From the NCBI RefSeq assembly GCF_900277125.1, contig NZ_OPYN01000224.1:124001-188000 (forward strand): a stretch of 64,000 bases of DNA, read 5' to 3'. This DNA comes from Pseudomonas inefficax. Its GTDB lineage: Bacteria; Pseudomonadota; Gammaproteobacteria; Pseudomonadales; Pseudomonadaceae. This document shows, piece by piece, positions 18,346-29,187 of this stretch. The notes below the pieces were generated by a model. The model had not been told where the DNA came from. It did not search any database and saw nothing but the letters and a program-made list of their open reading frames with translations. The stretch's first letter is position 1. Every line of letters begins with the position of its first letter. The position numbers and the translations under genes are program-made.

Positions 18346-18953
18346 ATACCTCGTACTTCGTCACGATTCAGCGCCAGCCATTGCAGGCCGATGATGGTCG
18401 CCGCGTTGCAGATGCGCCCGTCGCGTACCGCCTGCAAGGCATCCTCGAACGACCACACGCGCACGCGAATGTCCTCGCCCTCTTCTTCCAGGCCATGCAG
18501 GCCGCCCGCCCCTTCACTGCGGCAACGGCCGAGGAACAGGTGAACGTATTCGTCACTACCGCCGGGCGACGGGAAGTAACGGGTCATCGGCCACAGGGCG
18601 CTGAAGGCCAGGCCGGCTTCTTCTTCGGCTTCGCGGTGAGCGACTTCCTCGGGTTGCTCGTCCTTGTCGATCAGCCCGGCCACCATCTCGATCAGCCAGG
18701 GGTTGTCGACCTTGTCCAGTGCACCGACGCGGAACTGCTCGATCAGCACCACTTCATCGCGCAATGGGTCGTACGGCAGCACGCACACCGCATCATGGCG
18801 CACGAACAGTTCGCGGCTGATCTCGCGGCCCATGCCCCCGGCAAACAACTCGTGGCGCAGGCGTAGCTTGTCGAGCTTGTAAAAGCCCTGGAAGCAGTTG
18901 GCCCGCTCGATGATTTCGAAGCCCTTGGGCACTGAGTTCAACGCGTCTGACAT
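18336..18953 (-). CDS. nudF: ADP-ribose pyrophosphatase NudF
   Basis: Nudix hydrolase that splits ADP-ribose to AMP and ribose 5-phosphate. The 205-residue protein has a complete Nudix box of pattern Gx5Ex7REUxEExGU: GLIDKDEQPEEV followed by AHREAEEEAGL. The ATG at 18953 has GAGG at 6 bases; an ATG 12 bases upstream sits too close to that Shine-Dalgarno. First gene of the nudF-yqiB(-cpdA) unit. Confidence 0.92.
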   Translation of the reverse strand: MSDALNSVPKGFEIIERANCFQGFYKLDKLRLRHELFAGGMGREISRELFVRHDAVCVLPYDPLRDEVVLIEQFRVGALDKVDNPWLIEMVAGLIDKDEQPEEVAHREAEEEAGLAFSALWPMTRYFPSPGGSDEYVHLFLGRCRSEGAGGLHGLEEEGEDIRVRVWSFEDALQAVRDGRICNAATIIGLQWLALNRDEVRGMWK

Positions 18954-19138
18954 GGAAATCCTCATTACCTCGAATACCGCATCGCGCCATCCTACTCTGC
19001 ACGCCTGCCGGTTTCACCCCTTTCCGGCAACCGTTCGCCCACTCGGGACAGCGCGCCTTCTCTCTGTTAGCTTAGTGGCGAACTGAAGGCCGCGCAGACG
19101 GTCAAAGGCCGACTTTTCCCTGTTCTGCAAGGATCCTC

Positions 19139-19885
19139 ATGACACTCGTCAAACTGACTTCCGTGGCTGTGCTGGCCCTGGCCCTGGGGGCCTGCCAAAG
19201 CCTGTTCACGCCTAACTACCGGGCGCCGCTCGAGGTCAAGCGCGATGCCTGGGAGCATGTCAAACCCGGCTGCAGCGAAAGCGACTGCCCGCTGGTGAAC
19301 ATCGACATGATCCACTTCCCGGCCTTGCCCAAGCTCGATGGCATTGTCGAGAAACGCCTGCTGCAACTGACCGAAGACAACCAGCGCGGTAACGCACCCG
19401 CCACCCTGCAAGCCTACGAGCAGCAGTACCTGGCCAGTGCCGACAAGCGCAACAGCAGCTACCTGCAGGCCAAGGTACGCGAGCAGCATGACGGACTGGT
19501 GATCATCGAACTGTCCAGCTACCTGGACAGCGGCGGCGCCCACGGCATGCCCGGGCGCGGTTTCATCAACTATTCGCGCAAGCTGGACAAAGTGCTGACC
19601 CTGCAGGACATGCTGGTGCCCGGCCAGGAAGACACCTTCTGGAAAACCGTCGAAGAATCGCACCGCGCCTGGCTGATCAGCGTGGGCATGGACAAGGATG
19701 CCGAGTTCATCAAGACCTGGCCGTTCAAACGGTCGCCGCACGTCGCCCTGACGTACGGCGCGGTGGTGGTCAAGTACGAGGTCTATACCATCGCGCCCTA
19801 TTCCATGGGCCACGTGGAATTAAAGATCCCCTACCCGCGCCTGAATGGCGTGCTCAAGCCCGAACTGTTTCCCGGCCGCGGCTGA
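19139..19885 (+). CDS. DUF3298/DUF4163-type lipoprotein (RsiV-like)
   Basis: Lipoprotein of 248 residues: signal MTLVKLTSVAVLALALGAC with lipobox LGAC. The mature part has the DUF4163/DUF3298 pattern: IDMIHFPAL, then SSYLDSGGAHGMPGRGF (the conserved GGAHG), INYSRKLDKVLTLQDML, and a C-terminal YTIAPYSMGHVELKIPY. Similar domains occur in the anti-sigma factor RsiV and in lysozyme inhibitors, but the role here is unknown. AAGGATCC precedes the ATG. Its last 32 bases overlap the 3' end of the convergent cytX gene. Confidence 0.8.
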   Translation: MTLVKLTSVAVLALALGACQSLFTPNYRAPLEVKRDAWEHVKPGCSESDCPLVNIDMIHFPALPKLDGIVEKRLLQLTEDNQRGNAPATLQAYEQQYLASADKRNSSYLQAKVREQHDGLVIIELSSYLDSGGAHGMPGRGFINYSRKLDKVLTLQDMLVPGQEDTFWKTVEESHRAWLISVGMDKDAEFIKTWPFKRSPHVALTYGAVVVKYEVYTIAPYSMGHVELKIPYPRLNGVLKPELFPGRG

Positions 19886-21137
19886 AGCTCAGCAGCCCGT
19901 GCAGTAGCCCTGCCAGCAGCAATGCCGGCAGGGTCGCCCCCACGTCGGGCGCTTGCGCGGCGATCACATGGTACGCCGCAACACCCACCCCCCAGGCCAG
20001 CAGTGCCTGCCAGTGCAAGCCATGCACCTGTGCCGGCAGGCGGCGGCGACGGATCACGTAGTGGTCCATCAAGACCACACCGAACAGCGGTGCAAACACC
20101 GAACCGATCAGCAGCAGGAAGTTCTCGTACTGTGCCAGAGGCGCCAGCAGGGCGATCAGCGTGCACAGCACGCCAATGGCCAGCGCCAGGTGTTCGACCT
20201 TCAGGCGCACCAGCACCCCGGTGGAAACGGCCGCCGAGTGAATGTCGGCAAATGCCTTTTCCGACTCGTCGAGCAGGATCAGCAGCAGTGGAATGCCCAT
20301 GCCAGCGCCCGCCAGGGCCAGCAGCAGGGCGTTGGCTTCGCCACTGCCGGCAAAGGCCAAGGTGTAGCCCACGCCCAGGCTCATCAGCCAGGTGTTGCCG
20401 ATGAAGTAGCCCAGCACCGTACCGCCGAATACATGTTTGCCGTTACGGGCAAAACGCGAGTAGTCGGCGATCAGCGGCAACCAGGACAGCGGCATGGCAA
20501 TGGCAATATCGAAGCCCACGGCCAGCGACATCGAACCGTCGCCGGCGCGGTCCCACAGTGCCGCCAGGTCGGCCTTGGCGAACAGGTTCCAGGTCAGCCA
20601 CAGGCAAGCACCCAGCAGCAGCCAGATGCCCCAGGTACGCAGCACCTTGCGCACGAACGCCAGCGGCCCACCGACCGCGAGCAAGGTGGCCAGGGCGCCG
20701 AAGCACAGCGTCCAGAGCACAGGGCTGTTCCAGGCACTGGCTTCGCCGAACGCCCGCGCACCCAGCAGACTGGCGGCATCGCGCATGACGATGATCTCGA
20801 ACGCGCCCCAGCCGACCAGTTGCAGCAGGTTGAGCAGCGCCGGCAAACGCGCGCCGTGGCCGCCCAGGCTCAGTTTAAGCGTGCCCATGGCCGACAGGCC
20901 GGTGTCGCTGCCAATGACACCGGCAGCCCCCAGCAGCAGCACACCCACACCGGTGCCAAGGGCGATGGCCAGCACTGCGCCTGCAAGGCCAAGGCCGGGG
21001 GCCAGCATGGCGCCGACCTGCAGCACCATCAGGCCGATGCCGAGGGAAAACCATAGCGAGAACAGGTCGCGGGCGCCGAAGATGCGCTGGGCGATGGGGA
21101 CCGGGTGGTCGGGGGAGAATTGGCTGGGTGATGTCAT
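19854..21137 (-). CDS. cytX: Putative hydroxymethylpyrimidine transporter CytX
   Basis: Member of the NCS1 nucleobase/cytosine permease family, 427 residues, about 12 hydrophobic segments. The N-terminal signature is RIFGARDLFSLWFSLGIGL, and SWLPLIADYSRFAR is the consensus-like segment of cytosine permeases. The gene directly downstream of thiC, across a REP pair, supports the CytX assignment (uptake of the thiamine pyrimidine HMP or a precursor). The start at 21137 is the ATG in front of TSPSQFSPDHPVP; a longer reading frame upstream is REP sequence. Expression may depend on the thiC riboswitch transcript if it reads through. Confidence 0.82.
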   Translation of the reverse strand: MTSPSQFSPDHPVPIAQRIFGARDLFSLWFSLGIGLMVLQVGAMLAPGLGLAGAVLAIALGTGVGVLLLGAAGVIGSDTGLSAMGTLKLSLGGHGARLPALLNLLQLVGWGAFEIIVMRDAASLLGARAFGEASAWNSPVLWTLCFGALATLLAVGGPLAFVRKVLRTWGIWLLLGACLWLTWNLFAKADLAALWDRAGDGSMSLAVGFDIAIAMPLSWLPLIADYSRFARNGKHVFGGTVLGYFIGNTWLMSLGVGYTLAFAGSGEANALLLALAGAGMGIPLLLILLDESEKAFADIHSAAVSTGVLVRLKVEHLALAIGVLCTLIALLAPLAQYENFLLLIGSVFAPLFGVVLMDHYVIRRRRLPAQVHGLHWQALLAWGVGVAAYHVIAAQAPDVGATLPALLLAGLLHGLLSFSRGRETVRA

Positions 21138-21192
21138 GGTTGGCGCTCGCCGGCAATATTGTTGGTGTTCCTGGCGAGGACTGCGTCCTCGT

Positions 21193-21296
21193 ATCGCGAC
21201 ACAAGGCCGCTCCCACAAAAACCGCACTGGCCTCAAGCCTTGCGCGGTCCCTGTGGGAGCGGCCTTGCGTCGCGAAAGGGCCGCAAAGCGGCCCCA
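21193..21296. repeat. REP inverted pair
   Basis: Two inverted arms with ATCGCGACACAAGGCCGCTC and GAGCGGCCTTGCGTCGCGAA, ending in a CCGCAAAGCGGCCCC hairpin. It fills the gap between thiC and cytX. Confidence 0.85.
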
Positions 21297-21302
21297 GCGG
21301 TC

Positions 21303-23183
<1,881 letters not shown>

Positions 23184-23349
23184 CACAGGCTCTCCAGACG
23201 GCTTCCTAGCAGTGGAATGTCGGGGTGAACCTGAAAGGCGCGGACGCACCCTTGATGGGTGCAGTGCCGGATATGGGGGTGCCTGAAGCTGCATGCAGCT
23301 GCGACATTCCCGGACCTGGCACAAGAGGCTCCCCGGGAAGGCGAGCAAT

Positions 23350-23440
23350 CTTGTTCCCTACGCAGGCGCTAACCTGATCAGGTTCAACGGGATCCGCAAC
23401 TTTGCGATCTCAGCCTTTGCTTCAAGGCACCCCGACAAGA
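23350..23440 (-). promoter_or_regulatory. TPP (THI-box) riboswitch upstream of thiC
   Basis: Read on the minus strand it gives the THI-box pattern: GGGGTGCC at the 5' stem, CTGAGAT in the pyrimidine-binding arm, and ACCTGATCAGGTTAGCGCC before GTAGGGAAC at the 3' end. The remaining leader (about 23184-23349) contains a GCACCC/GGGTGC hairpin at 23246-23262, which may belong to the expression platform. I did not see a strong U-run terminator, so translational control is plausible. Confidence 0.93.
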
Positions 23441-23604
23441 ACATGCGCAGTCTAGACTGGAGTGGTCGGTGAAGCCAAGCGGGTAAATGCGCGGATGATG
23501 AAAGGCACCCCGAGCGATTGTTGCCGGGTGCGCATGGCACTACACTGGCCCGTCGCTCGATACTCAACAGTTCAGTAATTAAATTTCGTACAAGGATTGC
23601 CTCT

Positions 23605-25041
23605 ATGCTGCGCAAACTTTCACTGGCGATAGCCGTGTCTTGTGCGTCCAACGGAGTGGTCTGGGCAGCGGACGTGCCCCAAACAGTCAAGACCGACCTG
23701 GTCAGCGTCTACCAGGAAGCGGTCGACAACAACGCTGACCTGGCTGCGGCCCGTGCCGATTACGGCGCACGCCGCGAAGTGGTGCCACAGGCTCGTGCCG
23801 GGTTGCTGCCCAACCTTTCGGCCGGTGCCGAAATGCTGAACACCCGCACCAAGCTGGACGAACCCTCGGCCACCAGCAACCGCAGCGGCAATACCTGGAG
23901 CGCTACCCTGGCGCAACCTATCTTCCGCGCCGACCGCTGGTTCCAGTTGCAGGCGGCCGAAGCGGTCAACGAACAGGCGGCGCTGGAGCTGTCGGCGACC
24001 GAACAGAACCTGATCCTGCAAACCGCGCAGAATTACTTCGCCGTGCTCCGCGCCCAGGATAACCTGGCGGCGACCAAGGCCGAGGAAGCTGCCTTCAAGC
24101 GTCAGCTGGACCAGTCAAACGAACGCTTCGACGTCGGCCTCTCAGACAAGACCGACGTGCTGCAATCCCAGGCCAGCTACGACACGGCGCGAGCCAACCG
24201 GATCATTGCCGAGCGCCAGGTACAGGATGCCTTCGAGGCCCTGGTGACCCTGACCAACCGGGAATACACGTCGATTCAGGGCGTGGTCCATACCCTGCCG
24301 GTGCAGGTCCCTACGCCCAACGACGCCAAGGCATGGGTCGAAACCGCAGGGCGCCAGAACCTCAACCTGCTGGCCACCAACCATGCGGTGGTGGCGGCCG
24401 AGGAAACCCTGCGCCAGCGCAAGGCCGGCCATGCGCCGACCCTGGACGCAGTTGCCAAGTATCAGAAGGGTGACAACGATAATTTCGGTTTCACCAACCC
24501 CGCACCGGCCCCCGTCACGCGCTATGGCGGCGACGTCGAGCAGACCAGCATCGGCCTGCAGTTGAACATCCCGATCTACAGCGGCGGCCTGACCAGCTCG
24601 CAGGTGCGCGAGGCCTACCAGCGCCTGAGCCAGAGCGAGCAGCAGCGGGAAAGCCTGCGCCGCCAGGTGGTGGAGAACACCCGCAACCTGCACCGCGCGG
24701 TGAACACCGATGTGGAACAGGTGCAGGCGCGCAAGCAGTCGATCATCTCCAACCAGAGCGCGCTGGAAGCCACCGAAATCGGCTACCAGGTGGGTACCCG
24801 CAATATCGTCGACGTGCTCGACGCTCAGCGCCAGCTGTACACCTCGGTGCGCGACTACAACAACAGCCGCTATGACTACATCCTCGACAACCTGAGCTTG
24901 AAGCAGGCGGCCGGTACCTTGAGCCCGCAGGATCTGCAGGACCTCAAGCGGTACCTGAAGCCGGACTACAACCCGGACAAGGACTTCCTGCCGCCGGACC
25001 TGGCGGCTGCAGCGGCCAAGAACTTCGAGCGTCGCCCCTGA
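23605..25041 (+). CDS. tolC: TolC family outer membrane efflux protein
   Basis: Outer-membrane channel for type I secretion or tripartite efflux, 478 residues. Signal peptide MLRKLSLAIAVSCASNGVVWA, then TolC repeats: LVSVYQEAVDNNADLAAARADY near the start of the mature part, paired coiled-coil helices, and the second-repeat segment SIGLQLNIPIYSGGLTSSQV. The C-terminus lacks the long tail of E. coli TolC. The position opposite thiC matches P. aeruginosa, and the nudF-yqiB-cpdA-parE block nearby is next to tolC in E. coli too. No efflux partner is in the window. Confidence 0.9.
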   Translation: MLRKLSLAIAVSCASNGVVWAADVPQTVKTDLVSVYQEAVDNNADLAAARADYGARREVVPQARAGLLPNLSAGAEMLNTRTKLDEPSATSNRSGNTWSATLAQPIFRADRWFQLQAAEAVNEQAALELSATEQNLILQTAQNYFAVLRAQDNLAATKAEEAAFKRQLDQSNERFDVGLSDKTDVLQSQASYDTARANRIIAERQVQDAFEALVTLTNREYTSIQGVVHTLPVQVPTPNDAKAWVETAGRQNLNLLATNHAVVAAEETLRQRKAGHAPTLDAVAKYQKGDNDNFGFTNPAPAPVTRYGGDVEQTSIGLQLNIPIYSGGLTSSQVREAYQRLSQSEQQRESLRRQVVENTRNLHRAVNTDVEQVQARKQSIISNQSALEATEIGYQVGTRNIVDVLDAQRQLYTSVRDYNNSRYDYILDNLSLKQAAGTLSPQDLQDLKRYLKPDYNPDKDFLPPDLAAAAAKNFERRP

Positions 25042-25070
25042 GAGTACTGGACCAAGGCGAGCGCGGTCGC

Positions 25071-25190
25071 TGTAGGAGCGGCCTTGTGTCGCGAAAGGGC
25101 CGCAGAGCGGCCCTAGAGAATCAGCATTGATGCACAGATTGCTGGGGCCGCTATGCGGCCCTTTCGCGACACAAGGCCGCTCCTACAAGG
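25071..25190. repeat. REP inverted pair
   Basis: Inverted arms with TGTAGGAGCGGCCTTGTGTC and its complement, each followed by a GC hairpin, around an ATCAGCATTGATG spacer. It lies between the convergent tolC and waaA. Confidence 0.85.
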
Positions 25191-25219
25191 ACCGCACCAT
25201 TGCTGACTCTGGTTAGAAG

Positions 25220-26491
25220 TCAGCTGATGAGTTTGCCCAACCCATCGAGCAGCCGCTGCAAAGCCCCTTGATTGGCCCGCATCACCGCTCTGCCCGCCTC
25301 GCCCATGCGCTGGGCATCCTGCGGCAACTCGATCAGTCTCCGCACCGCTTCGGCCAGCCCGTCGGCATCGTCCACCTGCTGCAACGCCCCCGCCTCGCGC
25401 AGCATCGCGCTGATTTCGAGGAAGTTGAACACATGCGGCCCCATCAGTACCGGCAAGGCCAGCGCCGCGGGCTCCAGCGGGTTGTGCCCACCGGTTGCCA
25501 CCAGGCTGCCACCGACAAAGGCGATGTCGGCCAAGGCATAGAGGAACAGCAGTTCGCCCATGGTGTCGCCGACCAATACCTGCGTCTTGGCATCCACCGG
25601 CGTACCAGCAGACCGGCGCACGGTGGTGAACTGCTCGCTGCATTGTGCATGCACCGTGGCGAACCGCTCGGGGTGGCGTGGCACCAGGATCAGCAGGGCA
25701 TCGCCATGCACCTGCAGCAACTGCCGATGCGCCTGCAGGATCAATGCGTCTTCACCGTCGTGGGTGCTGGCGGCGATCCATACCGGGCGCTGTGCAGCGT
25801 CCCACTGTTCACGCAATGCCCTGGCGCGCGGCAACAGTTGCTCGTCGATCTTCAGGTCGAACTTGATCGAACCGGTGACCTCCACGCACTCCGAACGCGC
25901 GCCCAGGTCACGGAAGCGCTGGGCCTCGGTTTCGGTCTGCACGGCAATCAGGCTCATCTCGGCCAGCATGGGCCGGGTCAGCCTGGCAAAGCGCCCATAG
26001 CCACGGGCCGAACGCTCAGACAAGCGTGCGTTGGCCAGCGCTACCGGAATGCCGCGCTTTGCACACTGGTGAATATGGTTGGGCCACAGCTCGGTTTCCA
26101 TGATGATGCCCAGCTTCGGCTGCACCTGGTCGAGAAAGCGCCCCGCAGCCCAAGGCAGGTCGTAGGGCAAGTAGCAATGCTGCACGCGCGGATCGTCGGC
26201 GAACATGGCGCGAATACGCTCGGAACCGGTCGGGGTCATGCAGGTAAGCGTGATCGGCAATTCCGGGTAGGCCTTGAGCAAGGCTCGCACCATCGGCGCC
26301 GCCGCAATGCTCTCGCCCACCGATACCGCGTGCACCCAGATGCCGCCCCGGCGCATGGCCGGCAGCTTGAAGGCAAAGCGCTCGCCGATGCGTTGGCCAT
26401 AGGCCGGCGCCTTGCGTGCGCGCAGGTACAGGCGCAGCGCAACCAGCGGCAGGCCCAGGTGAAACAACAAGGTATAGAGAGTTCTGTTCAT
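25220..26491 (-). CDS. waaA: 3-deoxy-D-manno-octulosonic acid (Kdo) transferase
   Basis: GT30 enzyme that adds Kdo residues to lipid IVA at the inner membrane. The 423-residue protein has an N-terminal membrane segment (LYTLLFHLGLPLVALRLYLRA), then GERFAFKLPAMRRGGIWVHAVSVGE (catalytic Glu of GT30 lies in this SVGE). Further family motifs are GIIMETELWPN and the C-terminal GGHNPLEPAAL. The ATG at 26491 is used; upstream in-frame codons have no similarity. It is 11 bases from the end of the LysR gene on the same strand. Confidence 0.93.
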   Translation of the reverse strand: MNRTLYTLLFHLGLPLVALRLYLRARKAPAYGQRIGERFAFKLPAMRRGGIWVHAVSVGESIAAAPMVRALLKAYPELPITLTCMTPTGSERIRAMFADDPRVQHCYLPYDLPWAAGRFLDQVQPKLGIIMETELWPNHIHQCAKRGIPVALANARLSERSARGYGRFARLTRPMLAEMSLIAVQTETEAQRFRDLGARSECVEVTGSIKFDLKIDEQLLPRARALREQWDAAQRPVWIAASTHDGEDALILQAHRQLLQVHGDALLILVPRHPERFATVHAQCSEQFTTVRRSAGTPVDAKTQVLVGDTMGELLFLYALADIAFVGGSLVATGGHNPLEPAALALPVLMGPHVFNFLEISAMLREAGALQQVDDADGLAEAVRRLIELPQDAQRMGEAGRAVMRANQGALQRLLDGLGKLIS

Positions 26492-26502
26492 GGCCGCGGA
26501 GT

Positions 26503-27393
26503 TTACCCGATCGCGCGCAGGTGCACCGCAAAGCGCTCGGCCAGCCACTGCGCTGCCGGCCCCAGTGGCGCGTCGCGGCGCCAGGCCAGTTCAGCCACCA
26601 AGGCCGGTGGCCGCCACTCGCTGTCCAGTTCGACCATGTGCGCCTGGTAGGTCGGGTACTGCACCACGTGCCGCGGCAGCCAGGCCCAGCCCAGGCCGCG
26701 CATCAGCAGTTCGGCCATTGCATAGAAGCTGTCGGCGCGCCACACCTGCGGGCTGATCGCCTCGCCGCCGGGGTAGCCGCTTTGCTGCGGGGTGATCAGT
26801 AATTGTCGGTGGCGCGCCAGTTGCTGGCGGGTGACCCGGTCTTCGCCGGCGAGCGGGTGGCCGACCGCGCATACGGTGACCATTTCCACGCTACCCAGGG
26901 CGCGCCGCTCCAGCGAGGCCGGGATGCTCTCATGGTGGAAGAACAGGCCAAGATCGGCGCGCCGCTCTACCAGCTTGCGCGCCACATCGCCCTGGGCGCC
27001 GCTGGCCAGTTGCACCTCCAGGAACGGATAGCGGCTGGCCAGTTCGTCGAGGCTGTCAATGACCGGCTGATAGGGCATGGCTTCATCCTGGGCGACCCGC
27101 AACAAGGCCTCCTGCCCGCGCATCAGCGCCAACGCACGGCCATCCAGACGCTCGCACTGGCGCAACAGCTCGCGGGCATCTTCCAGCAAGGCGCTGCCGT
27201 TTTCGGTCAGCTTGGGTTGCCGGCCACTGCTGCGCTCGAACAGGGTGACGCCCAGATCGGTTTCGAGCAGGGCGATCGCGCTGCTGATCGCCGACTGGGC
27301 CTTGCGCTGCTCACGGGCCACGGCAGAGAACGAGCGCAGTTCTGCAACGCGCAGGAAGGTACGCAACTGTTCAAGGTTCCACTGCTCGGCCAT
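26503..27393 (-). CDS. LysR-family transcriptional regulator
   Basis: Regulator of 296 residues. The N-terminal winged helix-turn-helix is in LRTFLRVAELRSFSAVAREQ and KAQSAISSAIALLETDLGVTLFERS. An effector-binding domain follows from about residue 95. It is divergent from the SMR transporter gene across an 87-base gap. The usual LysR arrangement suggests it controls that gene and itself. The inducer is unknown. Confidence 0.85.
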   Translation of the reverse strand: MAEQWNLEQLRTFLRVAELRSFSAVAREQRKAQSAISSAIALLETDLGVTLFERSSGRQPKLTENGSALLEDARELLRQCERLDGRALALMRGQEALLRVAQDEAMPYQPVIDSLDELASRYPFLEVQLASGAQGDVARKLVERRADLGLFFHHESIPASLERRALGSVEMVTVCAVGHPLAGEDRVTRQQLARHRQLLITPQQSGYPGGEAISPQVWRADSFYAMAELLMRGLGWAWLPRHVVQYPTYQAHMVELDSEWRPPALVAELAWRRDAPLGPAAQWLAERFAVHLRAIG

Positions 27394-27480
27394 CAGCCTA
27401 TCTCCAATAGTGATAGGTAATGACTTTACCCCATCCAGGTAACGTCTAGAATGCCCGTCCAGTCACCGGAGGATCCCGCC

Positions 27481-27813
27481 ATGAATGCCTACACTTACCT
27501 CGCCATCGCCATCTGCGCCGAAGTCATCGCCACCGCCTCGATGAAAGCGGTAAAAGGCCTGAGCACGCCGTTGCCGTTGCTGCTGATGGTGGTTGGCTAT
27601 GGCATTGCGTTCTGGATGCTGACCCTGGTGGTGCGTAGCATTCCGGTGGGGATCGCCTATGCCATCTGGTCGGGGCTGGGGATTGTACTGATCAGTGTGG
27701 CGGCGCTGGTGATCTACGGGCAGAAGCTGGATATGCCGGCGATGCTGGGGATGGCCATGATTGTGGGTGGGGTGGTGGTGATTCAGCTGTTTTCGAAGAC
27801 GGCTGGGCATTGA
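27481..27813 (+). CDS. SMR multidrug efflux transporter (EmrE-like)
   Basis: Small multidrug resistance protein of 110 residues with four membrane helices. The essential membrane glutamate is Glu14 in ICAEVIATASMK. Other family residues are the GIAYAIWSGLGIVLIS helix and the loop YGQKLDMPAML. These are features of the quaternary-ammonium (EmrE/Qac) branch rather than the guanidinium exporters. It probably works as an antiparallel homodimer exchanging protons for cationic drugs. A GGAGG Shine-Dalgarno precedes the ATG. Position matches the emrE gene of P. aeruginosa next to waaA. Confidence 0.88.
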   Translation: MNAYTYLAIAICAEVIATASMKAVKGLSTPLPLLLMVVGYGIAFWMLTLVVRSIPVGIAYAIWSGLGIVLISVAALVIYGQKLDMPAMLGMAMIVGGVVVIQLFSKTAGH

Positions 27814-27831
27814 TGTTTGCCTGATGGATTT

Positions 27832-27943
27832 TGGGGCCGCTTCGCGGCCCTATCGCGACACAAGGCCGCTCCTACAGGGACCGATGCATACGCGGGGCCT
27901 GTAGGAGCGGCCTTGTGTCGCGATGGGCTGCGCAGCAGCCCCA
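27832..27943. repeat. REP inverted pair
   Basis: Inverted arms CGCGACACAAGGCCGCTCCT and AGGAGCGGCCTTGTGTCGCG with outer GGGGCCGC / GCGCAGCAGCCCC hairpins, between the SMR gene and the FAD oxidoreductase gene. Confidence 0.85.
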
Positions 27944-28011
27944 GGATCGCAAAGCCCACGCCGGCCCGACCCTGTATACTTGCCAGCTGTCCCAGTCTTC
28001 GAGGTACCGCC

Positions 28012-29187
28012 ATGCCATCCGCCATTTCCACTGACGTGCTGATCGTCGGCGCCGGGGTCGCAGGCCTCTGGCTCAATGCCCGCCTGCGCCGCCTGGGCTA
28101 TTCGACAGTACTTGTGGAACGCGCCAGCCTTGGCGGCGAGCAGACCATCAAGTCCCAGGGCATCATCCATGGCGGCACCAAGTACGCCCTCCATGGCGCC
28201 CTCACCGGCGCCTCGGAAGCCATCGCCGACATGCCACGCCGGTGGCGCGAAGCGCTGAACGGTAGCGGCGAACTGGACCTGACCAGCACCCGCCTGCTGT
28301 CCGACGCCCACTACCTGTGGTCACCAGGCACCCTGGCCGGCAACCTCACCAGCTTCTTCGCCAGCAAGGCCGTGCGCGGCCGGGTCGACCAGGTCAAGGG
28401 CGAACAACTGCCACCCGCACTGCAGGACCGTGCCTTCAAGGGCAAGGTCTATCGCCTGGCCGAGCTGGTCATCGACGTGCCCAGCCTGCTGGCCAACCTG
28501 GCCGAACTGGCAGGCCACAGCCTGCTGGCCGGTGAGTGCATCGAGCCGCTACGCGAGGGCGACGACCTGGTCGGCTTGCGCGTCGACGAACGCGACATCC
28601 GCGCCCAGCGCATCGTGCTCAGCGCCGGCGCCGGCACTGAAGACCTGCTGCATGCCCTGGGCCTGAACCAACCGGCCATGCAGACACGTCCGTTGCATAT
28701 GGTGATGGCCAAGGGGGCCAACCTGAAGCCGCTTTACGCCCACTGCCTGGGTGGTGGGCCGAAACCACGGGTGACAGTTACCACCCACCCGGCCGCCGAC
28801 GGCCAGTGGGTCTGGTACCTGGGTGGTGACCTGGCCGAAGCCGATGGCGTCGCCCGCGAGCCGGCTGCGCAAATTGCCGCGGCGCAGAAAGAAATCGCCA
28901 GCCTGCTGCCATGGGTCGACCAGAGCCTGGTGCGCTGGGCCACCCTGCGGGTCGACCGGGCGGAGCCGGCGCAATCGGGCCTGGTACGCCCGGACAACGC
29001 CTTCCTCGCCGACCAGCACCGCCTGCTGGTCGGCTGGCCGACCAAGCTGGCTCTTGCGCCGGACTTCAGCGACCGGGTCATCAGCCACCTGGAGCGCGAC
29101 GGCATTCGCCCACAAGCGCAGGCCGACCTGGCCGACCTGCCACGCCCACCGCTGGCCGTAGCGGCCTGGGAGCAACTGCTGCCATGA
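28012..29187 (+). CDS. FAD-dependent oxidoreductase (DAO family)
   Basis: Protein of 391 residues with an N-terminal dinucleotide fold VLIVGAGVAGLWLNARLRRLGYSTVLVE. A glycine-rich FAD segment (SQGIIHGGTKYALHG) comes next, resembling the glycerol-3-phosphate dehydrogenase/DAO family. The C-terminal part (LRVDRAEPAQ to LVGWPTKLALAPDF) contains the late FAD-contacting motif. The substrate is unknown. The ATG at 28012 follows GAGGTACC; the stop overlaps the aldo/keto reductase start (ATGA), so the two are coupled and may act on the same metabolite. Confidence 0.82.
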   Translation: MPSAISTDVLIVGAGVAGLWLNARLRRLGYSTVLVERASLGGEQTIKSQGIIHGGTKYALHGALTGASEAIADMPRRWREALNGSGELDLTSTRLLSDAHYLWSPGTLAGNLTSFFASKAVRGRVDQVKGEQLPPALQDRAFKGKVYRLAELVIDVPSLLANLAELAGHSLLAGECIEPLREGDDLVGLRVDERDIRAQRIVLSAGAGTEDLLHALGLNQPAMQTRPLHMVMAKGANLKPLYAHCLGGGPKPRVTVTTHPAADGQWVWYLGGDLAEADGVAREPAAQIAAAQKEIASLLPWVDQSLVRWATLRVDRAEPAQSGLVRPDNAFLADQHRLLVGWPTKLALAPDFSDRVISHLERDGIRPQAQADLADLPRPPLAVAAWEQLLP

